Assembly (NCBI RefSeq): GCF_040183065.1
Contig: NC_091118.1
Coordinates: forward strand, 211,433,029-211,497,028
Origin: Periplaneta americana
Lineage: Eukaryota > Arthropoda > Insecta > Blattodea > Blattidae
Reading direction: 5' to 3'
Length of the DNA: 64,000 nucleotides
Part shown: positions 22,568-32,190 of the stretch, piece by piece
How the letters are laid out: every line of letters starts with the position of its first letter
Numbering within the stretch: the first letter of the stretch is position 1
Made by a program: the position numbers and the translations under genes
Notes under the pieces: generated by a model
Databases searched by the model: none
Seen by the model: only the letters and a program-made list of their open reading frames with translations
What the model was told of the DNA's origin: nothing

Positions 22568-23181
22568 AGGCCCATTCACAATGAAAATTAAACATAAACA
22601 TAACGTAAGCATAAAACCTTGTGTCCATGTTATTTAATGAAAGCATTCACAATGAATTACATAAGCATAAACTTAATCTTAATCATAAGACGTTAACATG
22701 AAAGTCTGCAAACTCCAAACTTTCATGCTTATGTTTATGCGATTTGGAAACAGTACACAAGCGGAAAGCGTGTTTTCACTTTTTGTTTAACATCTCATGG
22801 GCTTTGCCTACAGGCAATATTTTGATCTATTGGCCGTGATGATAGCTAGGCGCGCAACATGGAATCATATGACGAAGAGTTGATTATTTTACATCTCCGT
22901 TTCTTTGATTTCAAGTATTGAAAGCCATATACTGATGCCATTGCAGTTATTAGAAACATAAATTGAATAGCTACATCGTCAGTCATTGTGCAATTCTCCA
23001 TTTTTATGTAATAGATTCTGTAGTTTTGTTGATTCGGTATGTTTGTTTCCACACACGTGTTATGTTTACGTTAAGTTTAATTTTCATTGTGAATGGGCCT
23101 TGGCTACTTAAGTTTGTGACATATGTTTATGTGCTTATGTTAATGTTTACGTTATGTTTAATTTTCATTGTGAATGAGCCT
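22568..23181. mobile_element. Harbinger-like MITE with doubled right end (AGGCCCATTCACAATG family, copy 1)
   Basis: Left AGGCCCATTCACAATGAAAA and right CATTGTGAATGAGCCT are inverted repeats, flanked by TAA on both sides (22565-22567, 23182-23184), the TWA target duplication of PIF/Harbinger. The right end is present twice: an inner complete version ends at 23100 (GTGAATGGGCCT), the outer at 23181. Interior rich in CATAAACATAA/TTATGTTTATG, so most of it can fold back. No transposase. Confidence 0.82.
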
Positions 23182-23184
23182 TAA

Positions 23185-23700
23185 CATTGGCCAGAAGCTC
23201 ACCAAGTTATGTTACGAGCACAAAGGCCTACGCTTTTCCAAGACAGCCCTCACACGAGGATGAGGCCGGAAGGACGAGGTGTGTGATGTTTATTTAATGA
23301 ATGCGGAAAACAACATTTCATGGTTATTCCCTTAACGATTCCACTCGCACACATAGATCTATTTAAAGAGAGGTAAGGGTTACAGATCTCCCCCAGAACT
23401 TACTGTTTACACTTGCGTGTTCTCAGAACTGTGTAATGGTAATTACCTAATTGATACACAAACACCGAACCCTCCGGAAGTGCGCGTACCTTCAATACAA
23501 CTGTCAAAATTGTACAAGAAGACACGCTACTCCAGCTCAGTTCTTCCAAACATCTCTCTACAGCCTTTGTGGTCTGGCCCCTTACAACTCTAGGCAGTCG
23601 TCCCTCTTTCCTACTGGTCGATACTTGCTTGGTAATTTCGATAATATGGTATCTGGATTCATTCTTTGTAGTGCCCTAGCCATTTTTACTCATAAAGTTA
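23185..23700. other. unassigned
   Basis: An open plus frame enters the next TIR element (23451-23900) and therefore is not a single gene. Nothing else recognised. Confidence 0.4.
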
Positions 23701-23702
23701 TA

Positions 23703-24823
23703 CAGGGACATCATTTTATTTTTACTAACATTTCTAATATTAACCTGGCTATACCTTTGGATCAACGATTAAAAACCGGAAGCACCGTTTTCTACCCCCT
23801 TCCACGACTGGAGTTCGATGATACTGGCGTAATATACAAACAAATCACTTTACTAGGTATAGGAGGGAAGAAAAGTAGTTCATACATTTACGTAAACTAG
23901 GAAATATCGCAATTTTGAATTTGATCATTTTCATTAGGTTTTTGTTTAATCAAAATACAGTACAGTATTAACAATGAGTGTTTTTATTCACGAACTGAGC
24001 TGTCCATGTGGACGTATTCATTATGCAGTGTATATTATACTGTCTACAGCACATTAGCGTACACTATAGAGAATGAAGTTAAATTTGAAAATAATCATAA
24101 TATGGATATTTAAACACATTTTTTAAAATGGTGGCCGTTCATTTCGATACAGGCTTCAGTTCTAATGTGCATTGTATCGCACTATAGACTATTGTACCTA
24201 ATCCCAATTACCAATTTCGTCCTTCGTACTAGTAACTCATGTTGAAATAATTCTGTACCTACTCTATAAAAGAGTACCTTACGTACTGTAAATTCAATCT
24301 TCACTTCTGCCCGATCCGAAAAGATAAAATTACTCAGACATGCTATCTACTGTCAGCCCAAGCGGTTGCGTCGCAGCGTCGTAGAAAGGGAGGAAATCAC
24401 GTGACAGTTAATTACTGAACGACGCCCTTTTATTTAAGTTATTTTAAACAGTTGTATGGGTATAATATTACGTAGACGTCCAATTCCTGACAGAAATTAA
24501 TGTTCTCAGAAAAGAGCTAAGACAGCCCAGCCACTAGCATTTACAGAGAGGCGAATAGAAGCAGGTGGGGGAAACCGGGATGCGACGTAGGCAAATGGAA
24601 AATGATGCAATATTAAAAGCTCTTTCGTCACTGGAAAACGCGAACATTATTTTATTTTTTGAACGTACTGTATACTATGACCGTATGGCTACTATGACTG
24701 TATATGCGGTCTTGGATCTGTGTGGAGGACGGTTGAACTTCATTAGCAGAAGAGGTGGGAGTGAAGTACATTAAAAAACTCAGGTACAATCAAAATTAAA
24801 GTAAAAATAAAATGATGTCCCTG
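23703..24823 (+). mobile_element. TA-flanked TIR element (CAGGGACATCATTTTATTTT family), copy 1
   Basis: Starts CAGGGACATCATTTTATTTT and ends with the exact complement; the inverted repeats are about 22 bp and the element is flanked by TA on both sides (23701-23702, 24824-24825). A TA target duplication and CAG-type ends suit Tc1/mariner-type transposition. At 1121 bp it has no recognisable transposase; the short frame at 24565 has no domain. Copies at 32191-33272 (inverted) and 33321-33851 (partial). Confidence 0.85.
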
Positions 24824-24837
24824 TATAAGGTGAACCG

Positions 24838-24960
24838 TAAGTAATGTCATTAATTTCAGGGAGTTATTCTTCGAGATATTTTAAACAAAAAAGCTTAATA
24901 CAATTTTGCTCGTTTTTGCTTCCATTTCGAGATTAAAATTATTTTATATGAAACATTTCA
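24838..24960 (+). repeat. dispersed repeat, copy 2
   Basis: Same family and orientation as 22217-22320, with an extra GGGAGTTATTCTTC segment. Lies directly right of the TA-flanked element. Confidence 0.7.
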
Positions 24961-25043
24961 CAGCGTGTTTTGGGAAAGCCATTGATTTAATTTCCAATAT
25001 GCTCACAAAATTTAAGAATGCAGTGTAGTATGATAATAAATTA

Positions 25044-25961
25044 CTTACTTACTTCCTTGCTTTTAAGGAACCCCGAGGTTCATTGCCGCCCTCACATAAG
25101 CCCGCCATTGGTCCTTATCCTGAGCAAGATTAATCCAGTCTCTACCATCATATCCCACCTCCCTCAAATACATTTTAATATTATCCTCCCATCTACGTCT
25201 CGACCTCCCTAAAGGTCTTTCTCCCTCCGGCCTCCCAACTAACCCTCTATATGCATTTCTGGATTCGCCCATACGTGCTACATGCCCAGCTCATCTCAAA
25301 CGTCTGCATTTAATGTTCCTAATTATGTCAGGTGAAGAATACAATGCGTGCAGCTCTGCGTTGTGTAACTTTCTCCATTCTCCTGTAGCTTCATCCCTCT
25401 TAGCCCCATATATTTTCCTAAGAACCTCATTCTCAAACACCCTTAATCTCTGTTCCTCTCTCATAGTGAGAGTCCAAGTTTCACAACCATACAGAACAAC
25501 CGGTAATATAACTGTTTTATAAATTCTAACTTTCAGATTTTTTGACAGCAGACTAGATGACAAAAGCTTCTCAACCGAATAATAACAGGCATTTCTCATA
25601 TTTATTCTGCGTTTAATTTCCTCCCGAGTGTCATTTATATTTGTTAGTGTTGCTACAAGATATTTGAATTTTTCCAACTCTTTGAAGGATAAATCTCCAA
25701 TTTTTGTAGTTCCATTTCGTACAATATTCTGGTCACGAGACATAATCATATACTTAGTCTTTTCGGGATTTACTTCCAACCCTATCTCTTTACTTGCTTC
25801 CAGTAAAATTTCCGTGTTTTCCCTAATCGTTTGTGTATTTTCTCCTAACATATTCACGTCATCCGCATAGACAAGAAGCAGATGTAACCCGTTCAATTCC
25901 AAACCCTCTGTGTTATCCTGAATTTTCCTAATGGCACATTCTAGAGCAAAGTTAAAAAATA
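25044..25961 (-). mobile_element. RTE-A LINE, copy 3, with 12-bp target duplication
   Basis: 5'-truncated copy from within the RT palm to the 3' end. The frame holds [20 protein letters not shown] (YADD catalytic box), [18 protein letters not shown], then [20 protein letters not shown]. One TGG-to-TGA change in RRLRWAGH interrupts it near 25290; the rest (ARMGESRNAY to the stop at 25063) is open. (CTTA)n on the left is the tail. GATAATAAATTA is present at 25032-25043 and 25962-25973, proving a target-primed insertion of this 918-bp piece. Confidence 0.95.
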
Positions 25962-25973
25962 GATAATAAATTA

Positions 25974-26440
25974 TTTAAAAAAAATAGTTTTGTACTTTAA
26001 ATGTGCAGAAATTTGATCCGAACAAATATAACTTTCTAAAATTCCTTTGCGGAATAAAAAGTTACATTTGTTCGGATAAACAATTAAATTTATTACGGAA
26101 TTTAAAAGTAACCGTTATCATCATTGAGTTTCAGTGATCGTATCTTGTGATATGATCGTCGAAGATACGATCGTCGCCACGGGTGTGTGCTTGTTAAATG
26201 ATCAGAAACTGCGATGTAACTACTGATATTGGATAAATCCCAATAAAGAAAACTGCCCGAAGTAAAACTGCAATGAATGGGAACAGAATGGTAAATTGGG
26301 TTATAGTAGTGGCCGTGAAACTAATATCTCATGTTCATCATTGCTGCAAAGATCAACGAAGGGTGAGAAAAGCAGGGAAAGGGAAAAAGTAGTGCATAAG
26401 GGCCTTAGTTTTCAACCATCTTGGGTTAAGTGATTTCCAT
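25974..26440. other. unassigned
   Basis: AT-rich sequence with a small imperfect palindrome around GATCGTCGAAGATACGATCG (26156-26177). No gene seen. Confidence 0.4.
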
Positions 26441-27058
26441 GGACAGAAGAAGAATCGATACTAAGGGATATGCTACTGGAGCTAAATGACAGCTGTGAGC
26501 AGTATGGAATCAAGATAAAAGCAAACAAGACGAAGGCCATGGTTATCGGACGAAAAGTAAAGAAGGTAAACGTGCGAATTCTAAATGAGGCAGTAGAGCA
26601 AGTGGACAGCTTCAAATACTTGGGTTGTACTATAAGCAGTAACATGAGCTGCTGCTAGGAAGTCAAAAGGAGGATAGCAATGGCAAAGGAAGCTTTTAAT
26701 AGAAAAAGGAGCATCTTCTGCGGAACTCTGGAAAAAGAACTAAGGAAGAGACTAGTGAAGTGCTTTATGTGGAATGTGGAATTGTATGGGGCAGAACTAT
26801 AGACATTACGACGAAGTGAAGAGAAGCGACTAGAAGCATTTGAAATGTGGATATGGAGAAGAATGGAGCTTGTGAAGTTGACAGAATAAGAAATGAAGCA
26901 GTGTTGGAAAGAGTGGGTGAAGAAAGAACGATGCTGAAACTGATCAGAAAGAGAAAAAGGAATTGGTTGTGTCACTGGCTGGGAAGAAATTGCCACTGAA
27001 GGATGTACGGAAGGAATGGTGAACGAGAGAAAAGTTCGGGGCAGAAGAAGATATCACA
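26441..27058 (+). mobile_element. RTE-B LINE, left part (interrupted copy)
   Basis: Encodes the RT thumb and C-terminal region of a second RTE-type family: MLLELNDSCEQYGIKIKANK, EQVDSFKYLGCTISS, then, past stops and frameshifts, LRRSEEKRLEAFEMWIWRRM and MLKLIRKRKRNWLCHWLGR. At least three in-frame breaks show it is dead. It is split by the RTE-A insertion at 27064 and resumes at 27676. Confidence 0.85.
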
Positions 27059-27063
27059 TTATA

Positions 27064-27675
27064 CTTACTTACTTACAAATGGCTTTTAAGGAACCCGGAA
27101 GTTCATTGCCGCCCTCACATAAGCCCGCCATTGGTCCCTATCCTGTGCAAGATTAATCCAGTCTCTATCATCATATCCCACTTCCCTCAAATCCATTTTT
27201 ATATTATCCTCCCATCTACGTCTCGGCCTCCCTAAAGGTCTTTTTCCCTCCGGCTTCCCAACTAACATTCCATATGCATTTCTAGATTCGCCCATACGTG
27301 CTATATGCCCTGTCCATCTCAAACGACTGGATTTAATGTTCCTAATTATGTCAGGTGAAGAATACAATGCGTGCAGTTCTGCGTTGTGTAACTTTCTCCA
27401 TTCTCCTGTAACTTCACCCCTCTTAGTCCCAAATATTTTCCTAAGTACCTTATTCTCAAACACCCTTAATCTCTGTTCCTCTCTCAAAGTGAGAGTCCAA
27501 GTTTCACAACCATACAGAACAACCGGTAATATAACTGTTTTATAAATTCTAACTTTCAGATTTTTGGACAGCAGACTGGATGATAAGAGCTTCTCAACCG
27601 AATAATAACACGCATTTCCCATATTTATTCTGCGTTTAATTTCCTCCCGAGTGTCATTTATATTTGTTACTGTTG
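27064..27675 (-). mobile_element. RTE-A LINE, copy 4, inserted in RTE-B
   Basis: The longest intact RTE-A C-terminal frame here: 200 residues from 27688 to 27086, [20 protein letters not shown] through [13 protein letters not shown] and GRPRRRWEDNIKMDLREVG to the stop, with no break. (CTTA)n tail on the left. TTATA occurs at 27059-27063 and 27676-27680, a 5-bp duplication of host RTE-B sequence. The RT palm is absent by 5' truncation. Confidence 0.93.
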
Positions 27676-27805
27676 TTATAGACAACATTAAGATATAATG
27701 AATTATAATATGTGGAGACTAAGAGGAAGTCAGAAAATAGGAAGATTTACGAATGATGAGTTTGCAGTGAAAGACCAGATAACTATGAATAAACGAATAA
27801 TTGCA
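27676..27805 (+). mobile_element. RTE-B LINE, right part (3' end)
   Basis: Continues RTE-B after the RTE-A insertion: ATGTGGAGACTAAGAGG, GTCAGAAAATAGGAAGA, GCAGTGAAAGACC and an ATGAATAAACGAATAA tail. The same order occurs in the copy at 45355-45472 (AGAGACTAAGAGAAAGGCAG, tail ATGAATGAATGAATAA). Confidence 0.82.
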
Positions 27806-29204
27806 AGAGAACTCAGGCGATGTTATTTTCTGTAAAATATGTAATGACATTTTTTTAGAAACAGCAATTAGGCCCTAACGTTTTCTCGGACTTTTGTGCA
27901 GAGTCTTCCCCTCCCCCTCCAATTTTTCAAAGATGTCTGTTCCTATGATCTTAGCATAACCTTTGCATGAAAAAAACACACATTTTCCCTATCTCGTACA
28001 ATCAAATTTGGCTCCTTTTGACTGTAATCGTATCGTAATACAGTGAAATCTGATATTGATATATAAACTTCGAAATTATTACAGTACCCTTGAAAACAGT
28101 GTTGCAATATGACCCTATTACCGACATAAAATATTACACACTGTATCTCTAAAAGTCTCCTACTTCTAGTCTTTTGTAATTAAACACAGATAACAAAAAA
28201 AATAAAAGTGAACTTATTTAGACAATTCATCACACAGAACAAATTAAAGTTACAAAAAGTAATGCAATGGATGTTTCTCTTTGTTTTACAAAGCATCCTG
28301 ATTCAGTAAAGCTACGCAAACAAACTTAACAGACGACTGTCGGGTTGCGTAGCTACCAACTCAAACTTTCTTATATGCTTTTGTGAGCTGAACAACTGTA
28401 CAGAAGGAGTTTACGAAATGGAGATGGGAGTGGGAAAGCTATGGAAGAGAAAATATATGAGAAAGGGAGTGAATACAGAGAGAGAGGCCACTAAAATGAC
28501 CTTTTATTAATTTCGTCCCTTGCTCCCGGCTGTTTACATACTGCAAAGTAAATAGCAATTTATTAACCCCAGTTCTATTTTTTTTAGTTTGGGGTAGGAA
28601 ATAGATGAGAGGGGTAAAGGAAGAAGTGGATTGTTTGTTTCAAGTGTAAATAATAGTATGAAAAAGTTTCTGTCGTGAGTATTTTTATGATGTTTACAAA
28701 AGCTCACACAATTAATGTTAAAAAGAAATTAAAATGGCAGATTGATCGGGAACTCGTGGTAATTAATACCAGTCGCCACTGTCGCGTGTTATTTCTATGC
28801 TATATAATATTTTTACATTTAATTTTTAAGGGTATAAAAAAGGAGAATCGTGGACAAAATGCATCTGTTAAACACACAACATTTTTAATTAATGTTCACA
28901 TGAAAGCTGATATCTATTTTATATCTCCCAATTACAATCAATCAATTTTAATTATTAAAACACTAAACTTGTTCTGCTTTGTTTAACAATAAAATGTCAG
29001 CCTTCGCACACAGCTTTAATGTTTCATGCAGACCACAGTCCTGGGTTGAAATCCAGCCTACAGTGTCGATCGATTTAAAATTGCCGACGTATTTAATCTA
29101 ATCTATAGTCTTTAATTTTCATTCAAATACTTCTGAACGTTTATGGATGAACAGGTAAGCTCAAAATGGTAATTTTGAAAAAGAAAAATTAACAAATTGT
29201 AACA
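27806..29204. other. 1.4 kb unassigned
   Basis: The only long frame (28675-28986) has no recognisable domain and is AT-driven. A GA-rich stretch lies at 28420-28490. No repeats matched elsewhere in the window. Confidence 0.4.
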
Positions 29205-29310
29205 TTTAATATTTGAGGAGAAAAATTCGCTCCGGCGCCGGGGATTGAACCTGGGTCCTTGGTTCTACGTTCCAAGCGCTCTGACCACTGAGCTACGCCG
29301 AATTCAATCC
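29205..29310 (-). mobile_element. tRNA-derived SINE head (family 5)
   Basis: Minus strand: TTCGGCGTAGCTCAGTGGTC, then CTTGG...CCAAG and CCCAGGTTCAATCCCCGG, then CGCCGGA. TTCGGCG can pair with CGCCGGA as an acceptor stem and CTTGG with CCAAG as anticodon stem, so the tRNA origin is clear. A nine-base anticodon loop and mismatched T stem rule out a working tRNA. The adjoining tail (CTCAAATATTAAATG) is AT-rich. Confidence 0.75.
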
Positions 29311-29507
29311 ACAGCACCGGACCGAACCTTCCTCCTTCAATGTTTCCCTTTGTGGCCTGACTCCAAGTTAGGCATATATGTTGACGTATATGTCCAATGT
29401 CAACTGCTATTATATATGAGCGCACTCAGTTGAGTGACTTGTTTGGCGGGGATTCCGCAGTTACGTGCACAGTAATCTGTACAGAAATATGCACTGCTAG
29501 CTATGAG

Positions 29508-29557
29508 AATATTAAAGATAGTTTTATTAATTTGTCCTACAGAATAATATCTGTAAT
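29508..29557 (+). repeat. inverted repeat arm, left
   Basis: About 50 bases (core TTTTATTAATTTGTCCTACA) repeated in inverse orientation at 30150-30199 with two or three mismatches. The arms flank a partial tRNA-like head and a LINE 3' end. Confidence 0.85.
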
Positions 29558-29608
29558 ATTGGATTGAATTCGGCGTAGCTCAGTAGTCAGAGCGCTTGGT
29601 CTTCATAA
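29558..29608 (+). mobile_element. truncated tRNA-like head (family 5, inverted relative to 29205)
   Basis: GAATTCGGCGTAGCTCAGTA and GTCAGAGCGCTTGG repeat the SINE head at 29310-29240 in the opposite orientation, including the outside GGATTGAATTC. It stops after CGCTTGG, before the B box. Confidence 0.75.
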
Positions 29609-29719
29609 ACCAATTGATTTTCCATCTCAAAATTTGTTTTTAGACTTTAATGTACTTAACGTAAGACAATTTATTATATTGTATTAATAAAATTCATACA
29701 TAGGCCCAAAATCGAAACA

Positions 29720-30138
29720 ATTTTGAATTGTATTCTCATAGTTATGAAACAAAAGGTATGAATTCTTTAAGATTGTTTGAATCAAAATGCAACACTGTTA
29801 CAGTATTTAATCATAGTAGTAATTTAGGCCCAAGAACATATAACAAATTTATATTTAAATATCCTAATCTTGTCAATTCTAATAGTTCTAGTATTAAATT
29901 TAAAAAGTTATGTATGGATTTTATAAAAATTGAAAAATTGTAAATTTAAATTTATATACTATAATTGCACAGTAGACATAAGACAAATTGTATTGTATAA
30001 GTATTAATTTCAATTCAGGAATTCGCCCCTGAGCACGAGTTATACTCTTTCAGGGGCGAGCTAAAGTTTTTCTGTACATATTATATTTTATGTTACAATT
30101 ATTAGCAAAATAATAAATGAATAAATAAATAAATAAAT
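29720..30138 (+). mobile_element. LINE 3' end with strong 3' UTR hairpin
   Basis: The frame 29728-29943 (NSLRLFESKCNTVTVFNHSS, then LGPRTYNKFIFKYPNL) resembles the extreme C-terminus of a Jockey/CR1-type reverse transcriptase. After the stop the 3' UTR carries CGCCCCTGA ... TCAGGGGCG (30024-30058), a 9-bp stem, then an (AATA)n tail at 30110-30138. 5'-truncated. Confidence 0.65.
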
Positions 30139-30149
30139 ATTAATTGTCA

Positions 30150-30199
30150 ATATTACAGATATTATTATGTAGGACAAATTAATAAAAATATCTTTAAAA
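30150..30199 (-). repeat. inverted repeat arm, right
   Basis: Inverse copy of 29508-29557, immediately after the LINE tail. Confidence 0.85.
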
Positions 30200-30991
30200 C
30201 TGTAACATGTTGAAACTACGTTTCTCATTTCCTTGTTACAAAAATATAAAAATAAAATATTAGGGTCCCGATAGAAATGCTTCAAAATGTTCACGGAAGA
30301 AAACTTTTCTTCGTACTTGGTATCAAAAACGTAGTTTTCAACATTCTGGATGTCTGAATCTATCTGTATGTGTGCAGCAATTTCTTCTGAACTTCTGAAA
30401 TGAATTATTTGTTTGTATTCGGTATGTATAAATCAATTAATAAGCAAATTATGCATATGAAAATAATACCAGTAAGCTTTTAACGGGCCTGTTTTCCATG
30501 TAGAACACCTCTTTCCCGCTCACCGAGTATGGGCATTCGTTCCGAGATCAAAGGTGAAACAAAAAATGGGCAGATTTCCAAATGCTTACTGTAACAACAC
30601 TATGAGTCACAGCCGACTGCTAATGCTGTTAGTATTTAGGCCATGAACCAGTGTAACTTGTGTGACTACGTCCAATGACGCCATCTTCCCTCGCTACTGG
30701 TATGAGGGCGCCGAATTTGCGTATAAAATTAGCAGTGTCGCGGTGACTCTCTCAGTAATATCTCGGCATTGAGAGCAGCTACAGGCCTGTACTATCCCTC
30801 GCGAGTTCTGGAATATTTCCTATGATAATAGACGGCTTTGAGTGAACCGTAGTGAAAAATTTGTTGTTTGTGGGTTGGGACTAATTTCGGAATGTCGCTT
30901 CATATAAAGAGAAAATATATTGCATATCCTTCATTGATTACATCTCTTACCACAGATTCACACTCTTCATTATCCATAAACAAAAATAAAA
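30200..30991. other. unassigned
   Basis: No gene or repeat recognised. 30600-30850 is less AT-rich than its surroundings. Confidence 0.4.
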
Positions 30992-31045
30992 GTAGGTAAT
31001 AGATTAACTAGCGGACTTACTCTTATTAATTATGTAAGTCTGTGC

Positions 31046-31089
31046 GGCTTACAGCTGTTTCGGTGCTTCATCACACCATCCTCAGAGCC
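31046..31089 (-). ncRNA. hammerhead-ribozyme-like motif, PLE arm (left)
   Basis: Minus strand: GGCT, CTGAGGA, T, GGTG loop CACC, GAAA, CAGCTGT, A, AGCC. GGCT/AGCC form stem I, GGTG/CACC stem II, ACAG/CTGT a short stem III. The boxes CTGANGA and GAAA and a GTA cleavage triplet are in hammerhead order. One unpaired T between box and stem II is unusual. Confidence 0.5.
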
Positions 31090-31445
31090 TACTAGATCTC
31101 GGCATCATCTCGAACTTCTCTGCCTGTTGTGTGGGTGCGTTTGATTGTTTAAAAGTGTAGTCTAATAGTGTGTGTGTACTGTAATTGATCTGTGTGTTGA
31201 GAATTGATCGGGGTGTGTTTTAGTGTGTTTGTATATTTCGTATTGTTCTAGTGTGTTGAGTTTTTGGTTCTTGGGTTGTTTGTGTAGGATTTCCATGTCC
31301 GTATTTATGTTATTGTATGTATGGTTAGCATTGGTTATGTGATCGGCGTATGTAGATGTATTGTGTCCTCTGATTATTTCTTTGACTACACTTTTCAACA
31401 ATCAAACGCACCCAGAGAAGTTCGAGATGACGCCGAGATCTAATA

Positions 31446-31489
31446 GGCTCTGAGGATGGTGTGATGAAGCACCGAAACAGCTGTAAGCC
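31446..31489 (+). ncRNA. hammerhead-ribozyme-like motif, PLE arm (right)
   Basis: Same motif as 31046-31089 in the inverted arm, identical in boxes and stems. Confidence 0.5.
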
Positions 31490-31550
31490 GCACAGACTTA
31501 CATAATTAACACGAGTATGTCCGCTAGTTAATCAATTACTTATATTCAAG

Positions 31551-32188
31551 TGTTAAAAGTAGTGTACGCAAGATTCAAAATGGAACAAAAATAAAACTTT
31601 CAAACCAACACAATCGTAATTTCATTCTCAAAACTGGGTGACAACTTATTCTACGTGTCGGTGTATCTGTGATACAGTGGAGATTAAAAAAAATAGCATA
31701 AAAAACGAGTAATTTATAACGGAAATGAAATACCTTCGCTTTCCAGATATAAGTATAGTCGTTTATACTGTAGATTAGTACCGTATATAGGTACTACGGA
31801 TCGCAAACATTCTCTCCGATATTGCAGTGAGAAAAATTTCTTAAAAGATGGATTTTTAGGTAGCTATGCAAGTGGGATTAAAGAATTAATACAAAGAATC
31901 GAGCAGTAAATACAGTAACTTCTTTCGGATTTTACTCGCGCATATTTCGCAGCCTGGTTGGAGCGTGAACCAACCAATTGCAGACTCTTATCCCGTCCCT
32001 CGAAAGCACACGACATAGCGGTGGAGAGGTGTAACCGGGTTTTCTCAGCGCCAAGTATGACGACTTTCGGCTGCAATTCGACGGGCTATCTGCGAGAATG
32101 GGAACGCACACGTCGTTAAAAGTCCGATCCGTGAGAGCGTGCAATGCGTCCGGTAGTGACTTAGTCAGAGAGGTAAATTGGACAGAAC
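31551..32188. other. unassigned
   Basis: Two overlapping minus frames (31864, 31932) show no domain; 31960-32160 is comparatively GC-rich. Nothing recognised. Confidence 0.4.
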
Positions 32189-32190
32189 TA

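Larger units (their letters stand above)
30992..31550 (-). mobile_element. Penelope-like element, truncated, with inverted terminal repeats
   Basis: A 240-bp body (31385-31151, minus strand) encodes IIRGHNTSTYADHITNANHT, NTDMEILHKQPKNQKLNTLE and EQYEIYKHTKTHPDQF, matching the C-terminal part of the GIY-YIG PLE at 39108. It is bracketed by two copies of a roughly 155-bp terminal sequence in opposite orientation (30992-31150 and 31393-31550); the right copy lacks 11 bases. Outer ends read AGATTAACTAGCGGAC and GTCCGCTAGTTAATC. Inverted terminal repeats of this kind (pLTRs) are known from PLEs. Each arm contains a hammerhead-like motif. No clear target duplication. Confidence 0.85.

Noticed and set aside
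23451-23900. 149-residue hypothetical protein
   Set aside because: The frame runs from unique sequence across the terminus of a TIR element; the element part is present without this frame in the other copies.
27336-27545. 69-residue plus-strand protein repeated at 12256, 25313, 35697 in antisense to RTE-A
   Set aside because: It recurs only because it is the complement of the conserved RTE-A coding region; a shadow frame.
29240-29310. Functional tRNA gene
   Set aside because: Acceptor and anticodon stems pair, but the anticodon loop has nine bases and the T stem is mismatched; a second truncated copy and SINE context point to a SINE head.
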